DNA from: DASYPQ01 sp041488095
Lineage (GTDB): Bacteria > Planctomycetota > UBA1135 > GCA-002686595
Reading direction: 5' to 3'
NCBI GenBank assembly: GCA_041488095.1
Contig: JBGPOP010000035.1
Location: forward strand, 1 to 44,325
Length of the DNA: 44,325 bases
This document shows positions 33,355 through 41,036 of this stretch, piece after piece (position 1 is the stretch's first letter; each line of letters opens with the position of its first letter). A program made the translations under genes and the position numbers. Below the pieces are notes generated by a model. It made no database searches, was not told the DNA's origin, and worked only from the letters and a program-made list of their open reading frames with translations.

Positions 33355-35322
33355 ATGCTTCCCCTGCTCTTCCTGCTCCTCGCCCAGGCTCCCGACCTCG
33401 ACACCGACCACGACGGCCTCTCGGACTTCCAGGAGGTCCACAAGTACTTCACGGACCCGAAGAAGGCCGACTCCGACGGCGACGGGATCCCGGACGGCGA
33501 CTGGGAAGAGCGGCGCGAATACGCCTACACGGTCCGCACGGTCGTCCACGTGCTCCCGCCGGTCACCGACGACGTCCTCGCCGACGACTACCAGGACGCG
33601 CGGGTCCTCGAGCGCACGCCCGAGTACGTCGAGATCGAGGTGATCCACTACCCGCTGAACACGGTCGCGGAGGCGATCGCCGCTGATCCGCGTTGGCGCG
33701 AGCACACCCGCGGCGTGGCGGAGTACGTCCGTCCCGGCCTGACCGCGAATTGGGACGAGGCGATGCGCAAGGACCTCGTCGCCGCGCTCGCCAAGGACGG
33801 GATCGAGGCCCTCGAGCTCGACGACAAGACGCTCGTCGAGCGCGCCTCGAAGTGGCTGCTCGAGCGCACCAAGTCCGTCGACGGCTTCACCACGTTCTGC
33901 TCGTGGTTCCCGGGCGGCAAGGTCGCGGTCTTCCCGGGCCTCGAGGCCGCCGCGGAGCGCGGGAAGGCCGGGACCAAGCTCTCGATCGAGGAGCAGTGGC
34001 AACGCGAGCTGTTCGCCAAGGGGATGTTCGAGAGCGGCGTGCGCGGTACGTGCACGTCGAGCGCGATCTACATGAACGGCTGCCTGCGCGCGCTGGGGAT
34101 CCCGACCCGGATCGTCCTGTGCATCCCGCTGGTCGATTCGTCCGACGAGCGCGAGATCGGATTCCTCTCCGACCGGCTGACCCTCCCCGGCGTCCGGCGC
34201 ATCGTCCGCCGCGCGATCCCGCCCTCGCAGTCCTGGACGAGCCACACCTTCAACGAGGTCTTCGTCGGCGGGCGCTGGAGGCGGCTGAACTACGACCGGC
34301 TGGGGCAGAACGTGCTCGACCCGCAGTTCCTCGGCCTGATGACCCACGTCGCGACGTTCAACGACTGGGCCGACGGGGAGATGGCGAAGACCTGGGGGAC
34401 GCGGCAGAAGCAGGAGGGCCCGAGGAAGGACGTGTTCGGCGGCTCGAATCCCTACTCGACGATCGCGCTCTCCGATCGCGTCGGAGCGCACGCGAAGATC
34501 GCGAAGGAGTGGCTCGAGGATGCGGGCCAGCTCTCGCGCCTGACGATCGAGAAGCTCTACTGGTGGGACTCGCCCGAGCGCACGGTCGAGATGCGACTCG
34601 ACGATCCCGACACCGCCGGCCACCTGTTGGTGCACGTGCGCGAAGGCCGGGCGGGAGAGGGCTCCGGCCAGTACAAGGATTTCTACGACGGCGTCGACAA
34701 GGGGTTCCGGCTCGAGGCCGAAGGTCGACCAGGCATCGCGGTCCGGGCGACGCGCGGATACTGGGCCACGCCGGAGAAAGGGATCCAGGAGTTCTACCTG
34801 CGGATCGAGCCGGCCGAGCTCGCGAAGATGGCCGTGGGAGTCCCCTACCGCCTCGTCGCCCTGAACGGCAACCCCGAGTGCCAGTGGGTCGTCGCGGACG
34901 GCGTGACGATCGTCCGCCAGGCGGGATCGGTCGCGCCAGCGGCGCCCGGGGAGACGCTCGCGCTGGATCAGGTGCGCTGGTCGGATGATCCGAGCGTTCC
35001 GAAGGGGATTCGCCCCGAGAAGGGGGCGAAGCCGGTCCTCCTCGCGCACGTCGCGGGAGGGAAGCGCTTCGAGGCGCTGAAGAGCTTCACCGAGAAGGCC
35101 GATCTGCGTTTCTTCCTGGAGAGCGAGGGGCACGCCACGCTCAAGGTCGGGGCCGCCGTCGGAGGCGTGACGCTCGGGCCGGCGGTCTACGCGGTGATCA
35201 CGCTCGGACCGGCAGACTGGCGCGACCTCGTCCAGGGGATCGAGTACCGCCTCGTCCCGGAGAACAGCAAGGCCGGGCCGAGGTGGGCAGTTGAAGAGGG
35301 GCTGCGCGTGGTGAGGCGCTGA
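33355..35322 (+). CDS. Exported transglutaminase-like protein with Asp-rich calcium motifs
   Basis: The 655-residue protein has a short signal peptide (MLPLLFLLLAQA) followed at once by two calcium-binding loops of the thrombospondin-3/dockerin kind (DTDHDGLSDFQE and DSDGDGIPDGDWEE). A transglutaminase-like core follows with an apparently complete triad: Cys233 in RGTCTSSAIYMNG, His297 in SHTFNEVFV and Asp314 in LNYDRLGQ. The remaining 300 residues look like beta-rich repeats (DLRFFLESEG, YAVITLGPADWRDLVQG) and are not assigned. Bacterial members are usually peptidases or peptide amidases. The neighbouring CutC and sigma-factor genes give no hint of the substrate. Confidence 0.85.
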   Translation: MLPLLFLLLAQAPDLDTDHDGLSDFQEVHKYFTDPKKADSDGDGIPDGDWEERREYAYTVRTVVHVLPPVTDDVLADDYQDARVLERTPEYVEIEVIHYPLNTVAEAIAADPRWREHTRGVAEYVRPGLTANWDEAMRKDLVAALAKDGIEALELDDKTLVERASKWLLERTKSVDGFTTFCSWFPGGKVAVFPGLEAAAERGKAGTKLSIEEQWQRELFAKGMFESGVRGTCTSSAIYMNGCLRALGIPTRIVLCIPLVDSSDEREIGFLSDRLTLPGVRRIVRRAIPPSQSWTSHTFNEVFVGGRWRRLNYDRLGQNVLDPQFLGLMTHVATFNDWADGEMAKTWGTRQKQEGPRKDVFGGSNPYSTIALSDRVGAHAKIAKEWLEDAGQLSRLTIEKLYWWDSPERTVEMRLDDPDTAGHLLVHVREGRAGEGSGQYKDFYDGVDKGFRLEAEGRPGIAVRATRGYWATPEKGIQEFYLRIEPAELAKMAVGVPYRLVALNGNPECQWVVADGVTIVRQAGSVAPAAPGETLALDQVRWSDDPSVPKGIRPEKGAKPVLLAHVAGGKRFEALKSFTEKADLRFFLESEGHATLKVGAAVGGVTLGPAVYAVITLGPADWRDLVQGIEYRLVPENSKAGPRWAVEEGLRVVRR

Positions 35323-35391
35323 AGGCGGTCTCCACGAATCCAGCCAGTTTTCTGACGTAGCGCGCGAGAGCGCGGCAAGGAGAATGGGCCG

Positions 35392-37956
35392 ATGTCGACC
35401 GTGCCCATGCGCCAGCCCATCGAGGTCGAGCAGCTCGTCTCCCAGGTCGCCTGGGTGCGGCGCTTGGCGCTCGCCGTGGCGCGGGATGCGCACGTGGCCG
35501 ACGACGTTGCCCAGGAGGCCTGGGTCGCGGCTCTGCGCCGCCCACCGACCGCGAGCGAGAGCGTCGCGGGATGGTTCGCGCGCGTGGTCGCGAACCTCGT
35601 GCGCTTCCGCGCGCGCAGCGAAGCGCACCGGGCGGCGCGCGAGCGACTGGCCGCCAAGCCGGAGCGCGAAGACGACCCCGCGCCTGCGCTCGAGCGGCTC
35701 GAGATGCAGGAAGCTCTCGTGCGCGCGGTGCGCGAGCTCGACGATCCGTACCGCACGACCGTGATCCTGCGCTGGTTCGAGGGCCTGGAGCCCGCCGAGA
35801 TCGCGCGCCGGACGGGTGTTCCCGTGCGCACCGTGCACACGCGCACCGCTCGGGCGCTGCAGCTCTTGCGCGAGCGGCTCGACCGCCGCGCGCACGGGGA
35901 TCGCTCGGTGTGGATGTCGGCCTGGATTCCCTTTCTCCCCGAGCCGGCCACGTCGTGGCCGTGGATCCTTGTCATGGATGTCAAGATCAAGATCGCGATC
36001 GCAGCGACCGCGGTGGCGCTGACCTCGCTCTGGCTCATCGTCTCGACTCATCACCATCAGCCCGATGGGAGAGCCTCGATCGAGCGGCCCGGCGCCCCCG
36101 ATCTCGAAGCGCCTGGCGCAGAGCCGGCCCTCGCAACGTTACCTGAGGGTGGAGAGACCCGCGTCCAGGCTCCCGGGGCCACCGCGACATCGGATCCCGC
36201 TGTGCCGCCAGCTTCCGCTCCGGATCTCGAGGGCATCGTCATCGATGTCCAGGGCAACCCCGTTCCGGATCTCGAGGTCCAGTTCCACTCCCTCCTCGAC
36301 CCGAAGGGCGGTCCGACGGCGATCAGCGACGGGCGCGGGAGCTTTCGCCTCCCTCCGGCAGAGACTCGCGGGTCGATCCTGTCCGTCTCCGAAGCCTGGA
36401 CGAGCGTCCTCTACCCGATCGTGAATCACCCGCACGACGGAAAGCGTCTCGTGCTCGTCGTCGCACCCCGCATCGCGCTCGAGGGAGTCGTCCTGGATAC
36501 CCACCGCGATCCGGTCCCCGGCGCCATCGTGAGCTGCGTCGTGCCGGACGTGCGATCCCGCTTCGAGCTCGTTCTCGACGCCTGCGAATCGAACCCCTGC
36601 TTCACCTCGAGCGATGCTCAGGGCCACTTCCGGCTCGCCGAGGTTCCCGCCCTCGAGGGTTCGCATCTGCGGACGGTCGATTACTCCATGCACCACGAGG
36701 ACGACGAGCGCGAGGCCCCGCAGACCTCGCGCTCCGACCTCGAGATCGTGCTCAGGCCGATCGATGCCACCTCCCAGCTCCGCGGCCGCGTCGTCGACGC
36801 GCACGGAACGGGAATCCAGGGAGCCTGGGTCCGTCTGGGGATCGACGCGGTCCGCACCGACGCCGACGGCCGATTCCTGCTCGACCTGCGCGAAGAAGCG
36901 GTGGGCCGGAGTCGGAAGGTGCGCGCGGTGAAGGAGGGGCATCTCCCCGTCGAGCTCGAGTGCGCGATGCCCTCGCCGCGCGACCCCGGGGCCTGGCCCG
37001 ATCCGTTGATCCTCGTTCTCGATCGCGACGCGCTCTCGATCTCCGGACGGATCGTCGACGCGCGCGGCGCACCGGTCGAGGGCGTCCAGGTGGAGCCTCT
37101 CGACCGGACGCTCTTCGGCCACGTCGATGCCGTGATCGACAACCTACCGGGGACGCCCCCCGGGACGATCACGACCTGGACGAGCTTGGCGGATGTCGAG
37201 GCCGTGCTCGCCGGAAAGCCCTTCTCCTACCGATCCGTCTCCGGCGCCGGGGGCGGCTTCGAAGTGCCCGGGCTCCTCCCTCACGCGTATCGGCTGCTCG
37301 TCTTCGACCCCACGTTGCTCGCTCTGCGTGTGACCGATCCCGTCCAGGCCGGGACGAGCGCCCTGGAAATCGTCCTCCCCGAAACCGGACGCATCGCGCG
37401 CATCGCGGGCCGCGTCGTCGACCGGAGAGGGCGGCCGGTCGAAGGAGCCGTCGTCCAGCCGTCGCGCCCGTTGCCCGAGCTCCCGATGCATGAGTCACGA
37501 AACCTGTCCGGCGCAGGGGCGCGCACGGACGCGGAGGGGCGATTCGAGCTGCGCGACCTGTCCACGGACGTCGACCGGCTCGTCGTGATCGTGGCTCCCT
37601 CGGAGGAGAAGACCGCGGTCCGGATCGCGGACGCGAAGGATCCCGAAGCGATCGAGATCCGTGTCCCGCGCCCTTGCCACCTGCAGGTCGACCTGACGGG
37701 ATCCTCGATCCAGGCCGAGTCGCTCGAGGTGCTAGACGAGCTGGGCAAGTCGCTCTCGGTCCATTCGCGCCAAGGCGACATGGCGATTGGCGTGAGCGTC
37801 GGAGGGTCCGAGCGCATGTGGCTCCGTGACGGACGCAGCGAGGCCTTCGTCGTCACCGAGGACGCGCGGACGGTCGTGCTCTACCACCAGGGCAAGGAGG
37901 TCGCGCGGATCCCGCTCAACCTCGAGCCGGATCAGCTCAACGTGGTCAGGCCTTGA
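35392..37956 (+). CDS. Membrane-tethered ECF sigma factor with extracytoplasmic Ig-like domains
   Basis: The 854-residue single frame joins three parts. Residues about 14-165 are an ECF sigma-70 factor: region 2 (VSQVAWVRRLALAVARDAHVADD..., DDVAQEAWVAAL) and region 4 with the helix-turn-helix EPAEIARRTGVPVRTVHTRTARAL. Residues about 197-217 are one hydrophobic helix (IAIAATAVALTSLWLIV). The remaining 630 residues hold at least five carboxypeptidase-regulatory-like Ig units (starts near 277, 362, 462, 549 and 670; for example LRGRVVDAHGTGIQGAWV and IAGRVVDRRGRPVEGAVV). The sigma part should face the cytoplasm and the rest the outside. No anti-sigma gene is adjacent. An internal ATG at 35974 could start a separate protein, but no stop codon separates the parts. 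Confidence 0.88.
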   Translation: MSTVPMRQPIEVEQLVSQVAWVRRLALAVARDAHVADDVAQEAWVAALRRPPTASESVAGWFARVVANLVRFRARSEAHRAARERLAAKPEREDDPAPALERLEMQEALVRAVRELDDPYRTTVILRWFEGLEPAEIARRTGVPVRTVHTRTARALQLLRERLDRRAHGDRSVWMSAWIPFLPEPATSWPWILVMDVKIKIAIAATAVALTSLWLIVSTHHHQPDGRASIERPGAPDLEAPGAEPALATLPEGGETRVQAPGATATSDPAVPPASAPDLEGIVIDVQGNPVPDLEVQFHSLLDPKGGPTAISDGRGSFRLPPAETRGSILSVSEAWTSVLYPIVNHPHDGKRLVLVVAPRIALEGVVLDTHRDPVPGAIVSCVVPDVRSRFELVLDACESNPCFTSSDAQGHFRLAEVPALEGSHLRTVDYSMHHEDDEREAPQTSRSDLEIVLRPIDATSQLRGRVVDAHGTGIQGAWVRLGIDAVRTDADGRFLLDLREEAVGRSRKVRAVKEGHLPVELECAMPSPRDPGAWPDPLILVLDRDALSISGRIVDARGAPVEGVQVEPLDRTLFGHVDAVIDNLPGTPPGTITTWTSLADVEAVLAGKPFSYRSVSGAGGGFEVPGLLPHAYRLLVFDPTLLALRVTDPVQAGTSALEIVLPETGRIARIAGRVVDRRGRPVEGAVVQPSRPLPELPMHESRNLSGAGARTDAEGRFELRDLSTDVDRLVVIVAPSEEKTAVRIADAKDPEAIEIRVPRPCHLQVDLTGSSIQAESLEVLDELGKSLSVHSRQGDMAIGVSVGGSERMWLRDGRSEAFVVTEDARTVVLYHQGKEVARIPLNLEPDQLNVVRP

Positions 37957-38014
37957 ACCGCCTCGCGCAGCCGTTCGACCCGAGCGAGCGCAGAGCGCAA
38001 GTCGGCGAGAAGAT

Positions 38015-38033
38015 CCTCTCATCTGTCGAGAGG
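38015..38033. terminator. Hairpin between convergent genes
   Basis: CCTCTC (38015-38020) and GAGAGG (38028-38033) form a perfect 6-bp stem with a 7-base loop, immediately next to the stop codon of the minus-strand mutarotase gene. On the minus strand it is followed by a moderately T-rich run (ATCTTCTC). It could end transcription in both directions; the evidence is weak. Confidence 0.35.
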
Positions 38034-38372
38034 CTAGTCTTGGTGAAACACCTCCTCCATCGCCGCCCACCACTCCCCCTGCGCCCTCGACCCGACCGGA
38101 TCCTGGAGCGGCTCCGTGAGCGACCACCACTTCCGCGTCACCGGATCCGCCGCCATCCGCGCCATGTCGGCCTTGAAGTCCGTCCCGTCGTACTCGAAGT
38201 ACGCGAAGAGATAGTCCCGCCCGTCGTCGAGCCGCTTGAGGAAGATCGAGTAGTCGCGCAGGTGGCACGCGCCGATCGTCGCGAGCACTCCCGGCCACAC
38301 CGCGGCGTGGAGGCGCTTGTACTCCTCCGCCGCCCCCGGCCGGAGGCGCACCACCAACCCGTAGCGCTTCAC
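38034..38372 (-). CDS. L-rhamnose mutarotase-family protein (candidate L-fucose mutarotase)
   Basis: The 112-residue protein is a ferredoxin-like-fold mutarotase of the RhaM family (COG3254): KRYGLVVRLRPGAAEEYKRLH at the start, LRDYSIFLKRLDDGRDYLFAYFEYDG in the middle and WWAAMEEVFHQD at the end. The family interconverts alpha and beta anomers of L-rhamnose, and members sit in oxidative L-fucose pathways. Since the window encodes fucose and no rhamnose enzymes, fucose is the likelier substrate. It starts with GTG three bases after the stop of the DUF1080 gene and is the last gene of the minus-strand operon. Confidence 0.9.
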   Translation of the reverse strand: MKRYGLVVRLRPGAAEEYKRLHAAVWPGVLATIGACHLRDYSIFLKRLDDGRDYLFAYFEYDGTDFKADMARMAADPVTRKWWSLTEPLQDPVGSRAQGEWWAAMEEVFHQD

Positions 38373-38375
38373 CGA

Positions 38376-39158
38376 CTATCTCTCGCCCGGGCCCTCGATC
38401 CGACGGATCCAGATGTTCCTGTACCGCACCGGCTCGCCGTGGTCCTGGAGCCTCAGCGGGCCCTTCGGCGCGTGCGCCGAGTAGCTCGCGAGCGCTCGGT
38501 GAACGGTCGCGCCGAGGATCTCGGCGTGATCCTGCACGACGACTCCGTTGTGGAACACCGTCATGGTCCCGGGCGTCACCAGCTTCTCCTCCTTGAACCG
38601 CGGCGCCGTGAAGATCGCGTCGTAGCTCTGCCACTCGCCCGGCTTCCGGCACGCGTTGACGAGCGGCGGGTGCTGGCCGTACACCGCCGCGCACTGGCCG
38701 TCGGGGTAGGTCGCGTTCTCGAAGCTGTCGAGCACCTGCAGCTCGTACCGGCCCATGAAGTACACACCGCTGTTCCCGCGCCCCTGGCTCTCATCGTGCG
38801 GAGGCGTCGGCTCGCACCACTCCAGGTGGAGCTGGCAGTCGCCGAACTCATCACGGGTCTCGATGTCGCCCTTGCCCGCGCCGATCTCGACCCATCCATC
38901 GCCGACCTTCCAGCCCGCCTCCTTGCCGTCGCCGGAGCGCCACTTCGACAAGTCCTTGCCGTCGAACAGAACGATCGCGTCGGACGGCGCGTCTGCGGAG
39001 CTCTTCCCCGGCGTCACGACCGGCGGCGCCGGCCGCTTGCCGTCGTGCACGTGCCACTTCCCGCCCGGCAGCATCGGCGTGTCGTCGTAGCCGATCGGAT
39101 GCTTCTCCTGGAGCACGAACGCAACAGACGATGCGGCGATCCATGACGTGAGCTTCAT
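38376..39158 (-). CDS. Exported 3-keto-disaccharide hydrolase family protein (DUF1080)
   Basis: The 260-residue protein has a short signal peptide and the concanavalin-like DUF1080 fold: IVLFDGKDLSKWRSGDG near 62-78, GNSGVYFMGRYELQVLDSF near 128-146, and the C-terminal PVRYRNIWIRRI. Family members cleave glycosidic bonds of 3-keto-sugars made by a separate oxidoreductase. AAGGAG sits six bases before the ATG. It lies between an exported TIM-barrel protein and the mutarotase, which suggests it releases a monosaccharide for the latter. Confidence 0.92.
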   Translation of the reverse strand: MKLTSWIAASSVAFVLQEKHPIGYDDTPMLPGGKWHVHDGKRPAPPVVTPGKSSADAPSDAIVLFDGKDLSKWRSGDGKEAGWKVGDGWVEIGAGKGDIETRDEFGDCQLHLEWCEPTPPHDESQGRGNSGVYFMGRYELQVLDSFENATYPDGQCAAVYGQHPPLVNACRKPGEWQSYDAIFTAPRFKEEKLVTPGTMTVFHNGVVVQDHAEILGATVHRALASYSAHAPKGPLRLQDHGEPVRYRNIWIRRIEGPGER

Positions 39159-39182
39159 GATGGTCTCCTTCTCGGCGTCACC

Positions 39183-40040
39183 CTAGGCGTCGCAGATTTC
39201 GAAAGCCTGCCGCAGCGACGTCAACGGATCCTTCGCCGGCACGAACTCCTGCGCCACGAACCCCTTGAACCCCGCGTCCGCGATCGCCCTGCAGATCGCG
39301 GCGTAGTTCAGCTCCTGCGTCGCGTCGATCTCCTGCCGCCCCGGGACGCCGCCGGTGTGGAAGTGCCCGATCCAGTCGATGTGATCGCGGATCGTGCGGA
39401 TGACGTCGCCCTCCATGATCTGCGCGTGGTAGATGTCGTACAGGATCTTGAGGCGCGGCGAGCCGACCGCCTTCACGACCTCCAGGCCGTACGCCATGTG
39501 GTCGAACTGGTAGTCGCCGTGGTCGACCTTGCTGTTCAGGATCTCGAGGAGCAGCGTGACCCCGAACTTCTCCGCCAGCGGCGCGATCCGTTTCAGCCCG
39601 GTGATGCAGTTCTTCGCGCCCTCCTCGTCGGCGAGGCCCGCGCGATTGCCGGAGAACACGATCGTGTTCGGGATGTCTACCGCGGCGATCTTGGGGAGCA
39701 GGGCCTCGGTCTTCTGGACCAGGTTGTCGTGGTGCTCGAGGCGGTTCCAGCCCTTCGGGATCCCGCCCGGTCCGTTCGCGACGGCGCACACCAGGCCGTG
39801 CTTCTTCGGCACCTCCCAGTCGGCCTCGTCGAGCAGCTCGACCGAGTGCCCGCCCATCGCCGCGACCTCACGGCACAGATCGTCGAGCGCGATCTTTCCG
39901 TAGCACCAGCGGCACACCGAATGACGGATGCGGCCGCGGAGCTTCTTCTTCTCCGGATCCTGCCGGGCCACCGCCCGGCGCGGCGCGGCGAGCACCGCGG
40001 CTCCCGCGCTCGTCGCCCTGAGGAACTCTCGTCGTTGCAT
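39183..40040 (-). CDS. TAT-exported TIM-barrel sugar isomerase/epimerase (hydroxypyruvate-isomerase-like)
   Basis: The 285-residue protein starts MQRREFLRATSAGAAVLAAP, a twin-arginine signal. The barrel follows hydroxypyruvate isomerase (Hyi) in RHSVCRWCYGKIALDDLC, NTIVFSGNRAGL, TLLLEILNSKVDHGDYQ (metal Glu), LKILYDIYHAQIMEGD (metal Asp and His), GHFHTGGVPGRQEID and FVAQEFVP (metal Glu). The metal site seems complete. Exported copies are common in planctomycetes, and their sugar substrates are mostly unknown. It starts 11 bases after the stop of the next TIM-barrel gene. Confidence 0.9.
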   Translation of the reverse strand: MQRREFLRATSAGAAVLAAPRRAVARQDPEKKKLRGRIRHSVCRWCYGKIALDDLCREVAAMGGHSVELLDEADWEVPKKHGLVCAVANGPGGIPKGWNRLEHHDNLVQKTEALLPKIAAVDIPNTIVFSGNRAGLADEEGAKNCITGLKRIAPLAEKFGVTLLLEILNSKVDHGDYQFDHMAYGLEVVKAVGSPRLKILYDIYHAQIMEGDVIRTIRDHIDWIGHFHTGGVPGRQEIDATQELNYAAICRAIADAGFKGFVAQEFVPAKDPLTSLRQAFEICDA

Positions 40041-40051
40041 CGTGCTGCCTC

Positions 40052-40948
40052 CTACATCGCGAAGAGCGCGTCCATCTGTCCGGCGACGACCTTCAGCCGC
40101 TCGGCCCCTCCGCCCGCGACCTCGGCCGAGCCCCAGCCCTCGTACCCGACCTCGTCGAGCGCGGCCATGATCGCCGGCCAGCCGGCGTCGCCCTGGCCGA
40201 GCTCCACGTCGAACCCCTTCCACAGGCCTTCCTCGTCGCGCTTCTTGCGGCTGAAGTCCTTGATGTGCAGCCTCCGGATCCGTTTTCCAAGGACGCGGAT
40301 CCATTGCTCGGGCCAACCGTAGTTGATCACGTTGCCGAGGTCGAGGTGCCAGCCGACCCACGCGCTCTCGAAGGCGTCGACGTAGCGCGCGGCCTCGAGC
40401 GGCGAGAGGAGGAACTGGTTCCAGACGTTCTCGATCGAGATCGAGACCTGGAGCTCGGCTGCGAGCGGCAGGACCTTCCGGATCTCCGCCTGCGAGCGCG
40501 TCCAGGCCTCGTCGTAGGCAACTTTGGCGTTCACGACGGCCGGCACGAGCAGCACGCTCGTCGCGCCGAAGCGCTTCGCGTCGCGCAGCGCGGCCTCGAG
40601 CCCCGCGACGCCCTTCGCGCGCACGGCGGGATCGGGGTCGGAGAGCGTTTGCGACCAGTGGATCGAGTCGACCATCCCGGCAACCTCGAGGCCGGTCTTG
40701 TTCATCGCCTCGAGCACCTCGGCCGGGTCGAGGCTCGAGGGGCTGTCGAGCTCGACGCCCTCGAAGCCGACCTCGCGCAGCATCCTGAACTTGTCGAGGA
40801 CCGGCGCGGTGCCCTCGACCATGCCGAACATCAGCGCCTTCTTCAGCTTGCGCTTCTTCGCCTGCGCCCGGGCGCGCCGCGGGAGAGCTAGCGCGAGACC
40901 CGTGGCCCCGGCGAGCGAGAGGAAGTCCCTGCGGTCGAAGCCGGGCAT
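40052..40948 (-). CDS. TAT-exported TIM-barrel sugar epimerase/lyase-like protein
   Basis: The 298-residue protein of the AP-endonuclease-2/sugar isomerase fold has a TAT signal (FDRRDFLSLAGATGLALAL). Barrel motifs are GVELDSPSSLDPAEVLEAM, VSISIENVWNQFLLSP (metal Glu), VGWHLDLGNVINYG (Asp), RRLHIKDFSRKKRDEEG (His) and WGSAEVAGGG (Glu). The start at 40948 was chosen because it precedes the TAT signal; an upstream extension would read through a gene remnant. It shares its operon with a DUF1080 protein, a pairing seen in 3-keto-glycoside use. The exact reaction is unknown. Confidence 0.88.
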   Translation of the reverse strand: MPGFDRRDFLSLAGATGLALALPRRARAQAKKRKLKKALMFGMVEGTAPVLDKFRMLREVGFEGVELDSPSSLDPAEVLEAMNKTGLEVAGMVDSIHWSQTLSDPDPAVRAKGVAGLEAALRDAKRFGATSVLLVPAVVNAKVAYDEAWTRSQAEIRKVLPLAAELQVSISIENVWNQFLLSPLEAARYVDAFESAWVGWHLDLGNVINYGWPEQWIRVLGKRIRRLHIKDFSRKKRDEEGLWKGFDVELGQGDAGWPAIMAALDEVGYEGWGSAEVAGGGAERLKVVAGQMDALFAM

Positions 40949-40952
40949 CGCC

Positions 40953-41036
40953 TCACTCCTCGCACGCGATCCGGAAGCCGATGAAGCCGTCGTCGGCGAG
41001 CCGCCACCCATCCGAACGAACCGCTTCATCCTCATC
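40953..41036 (-). pseudogene. Possible 3' tail of a lost formylglycine-generating-enzyme-like gene
   Basis: Between the stop of the haem dehydrogenase and the TIM-barrel start, 27 in-frame codons end in GWRLADDGFIGFRIACEE and a TGA. The GFIGFRIA ending is what closes FGE-sulfatase/SUMF1-type domains. Nothing else of the domain remains, and the TGA sits four bases before the next ATG, a normal operon spacing. I read it as the tail left after deletion of an in-operon gene. Chance similarity is possible because it is so short. Confidence 0.4.

Noticed and set aside
32542..36057. 1171-codon open frame on the minus strand opposite cutC, the transglutaminase and the sigma factor
   Set aside because: It crosses three genes with recognisable families on the plus strand and has low-complexity Arg/Ala-rich translation.
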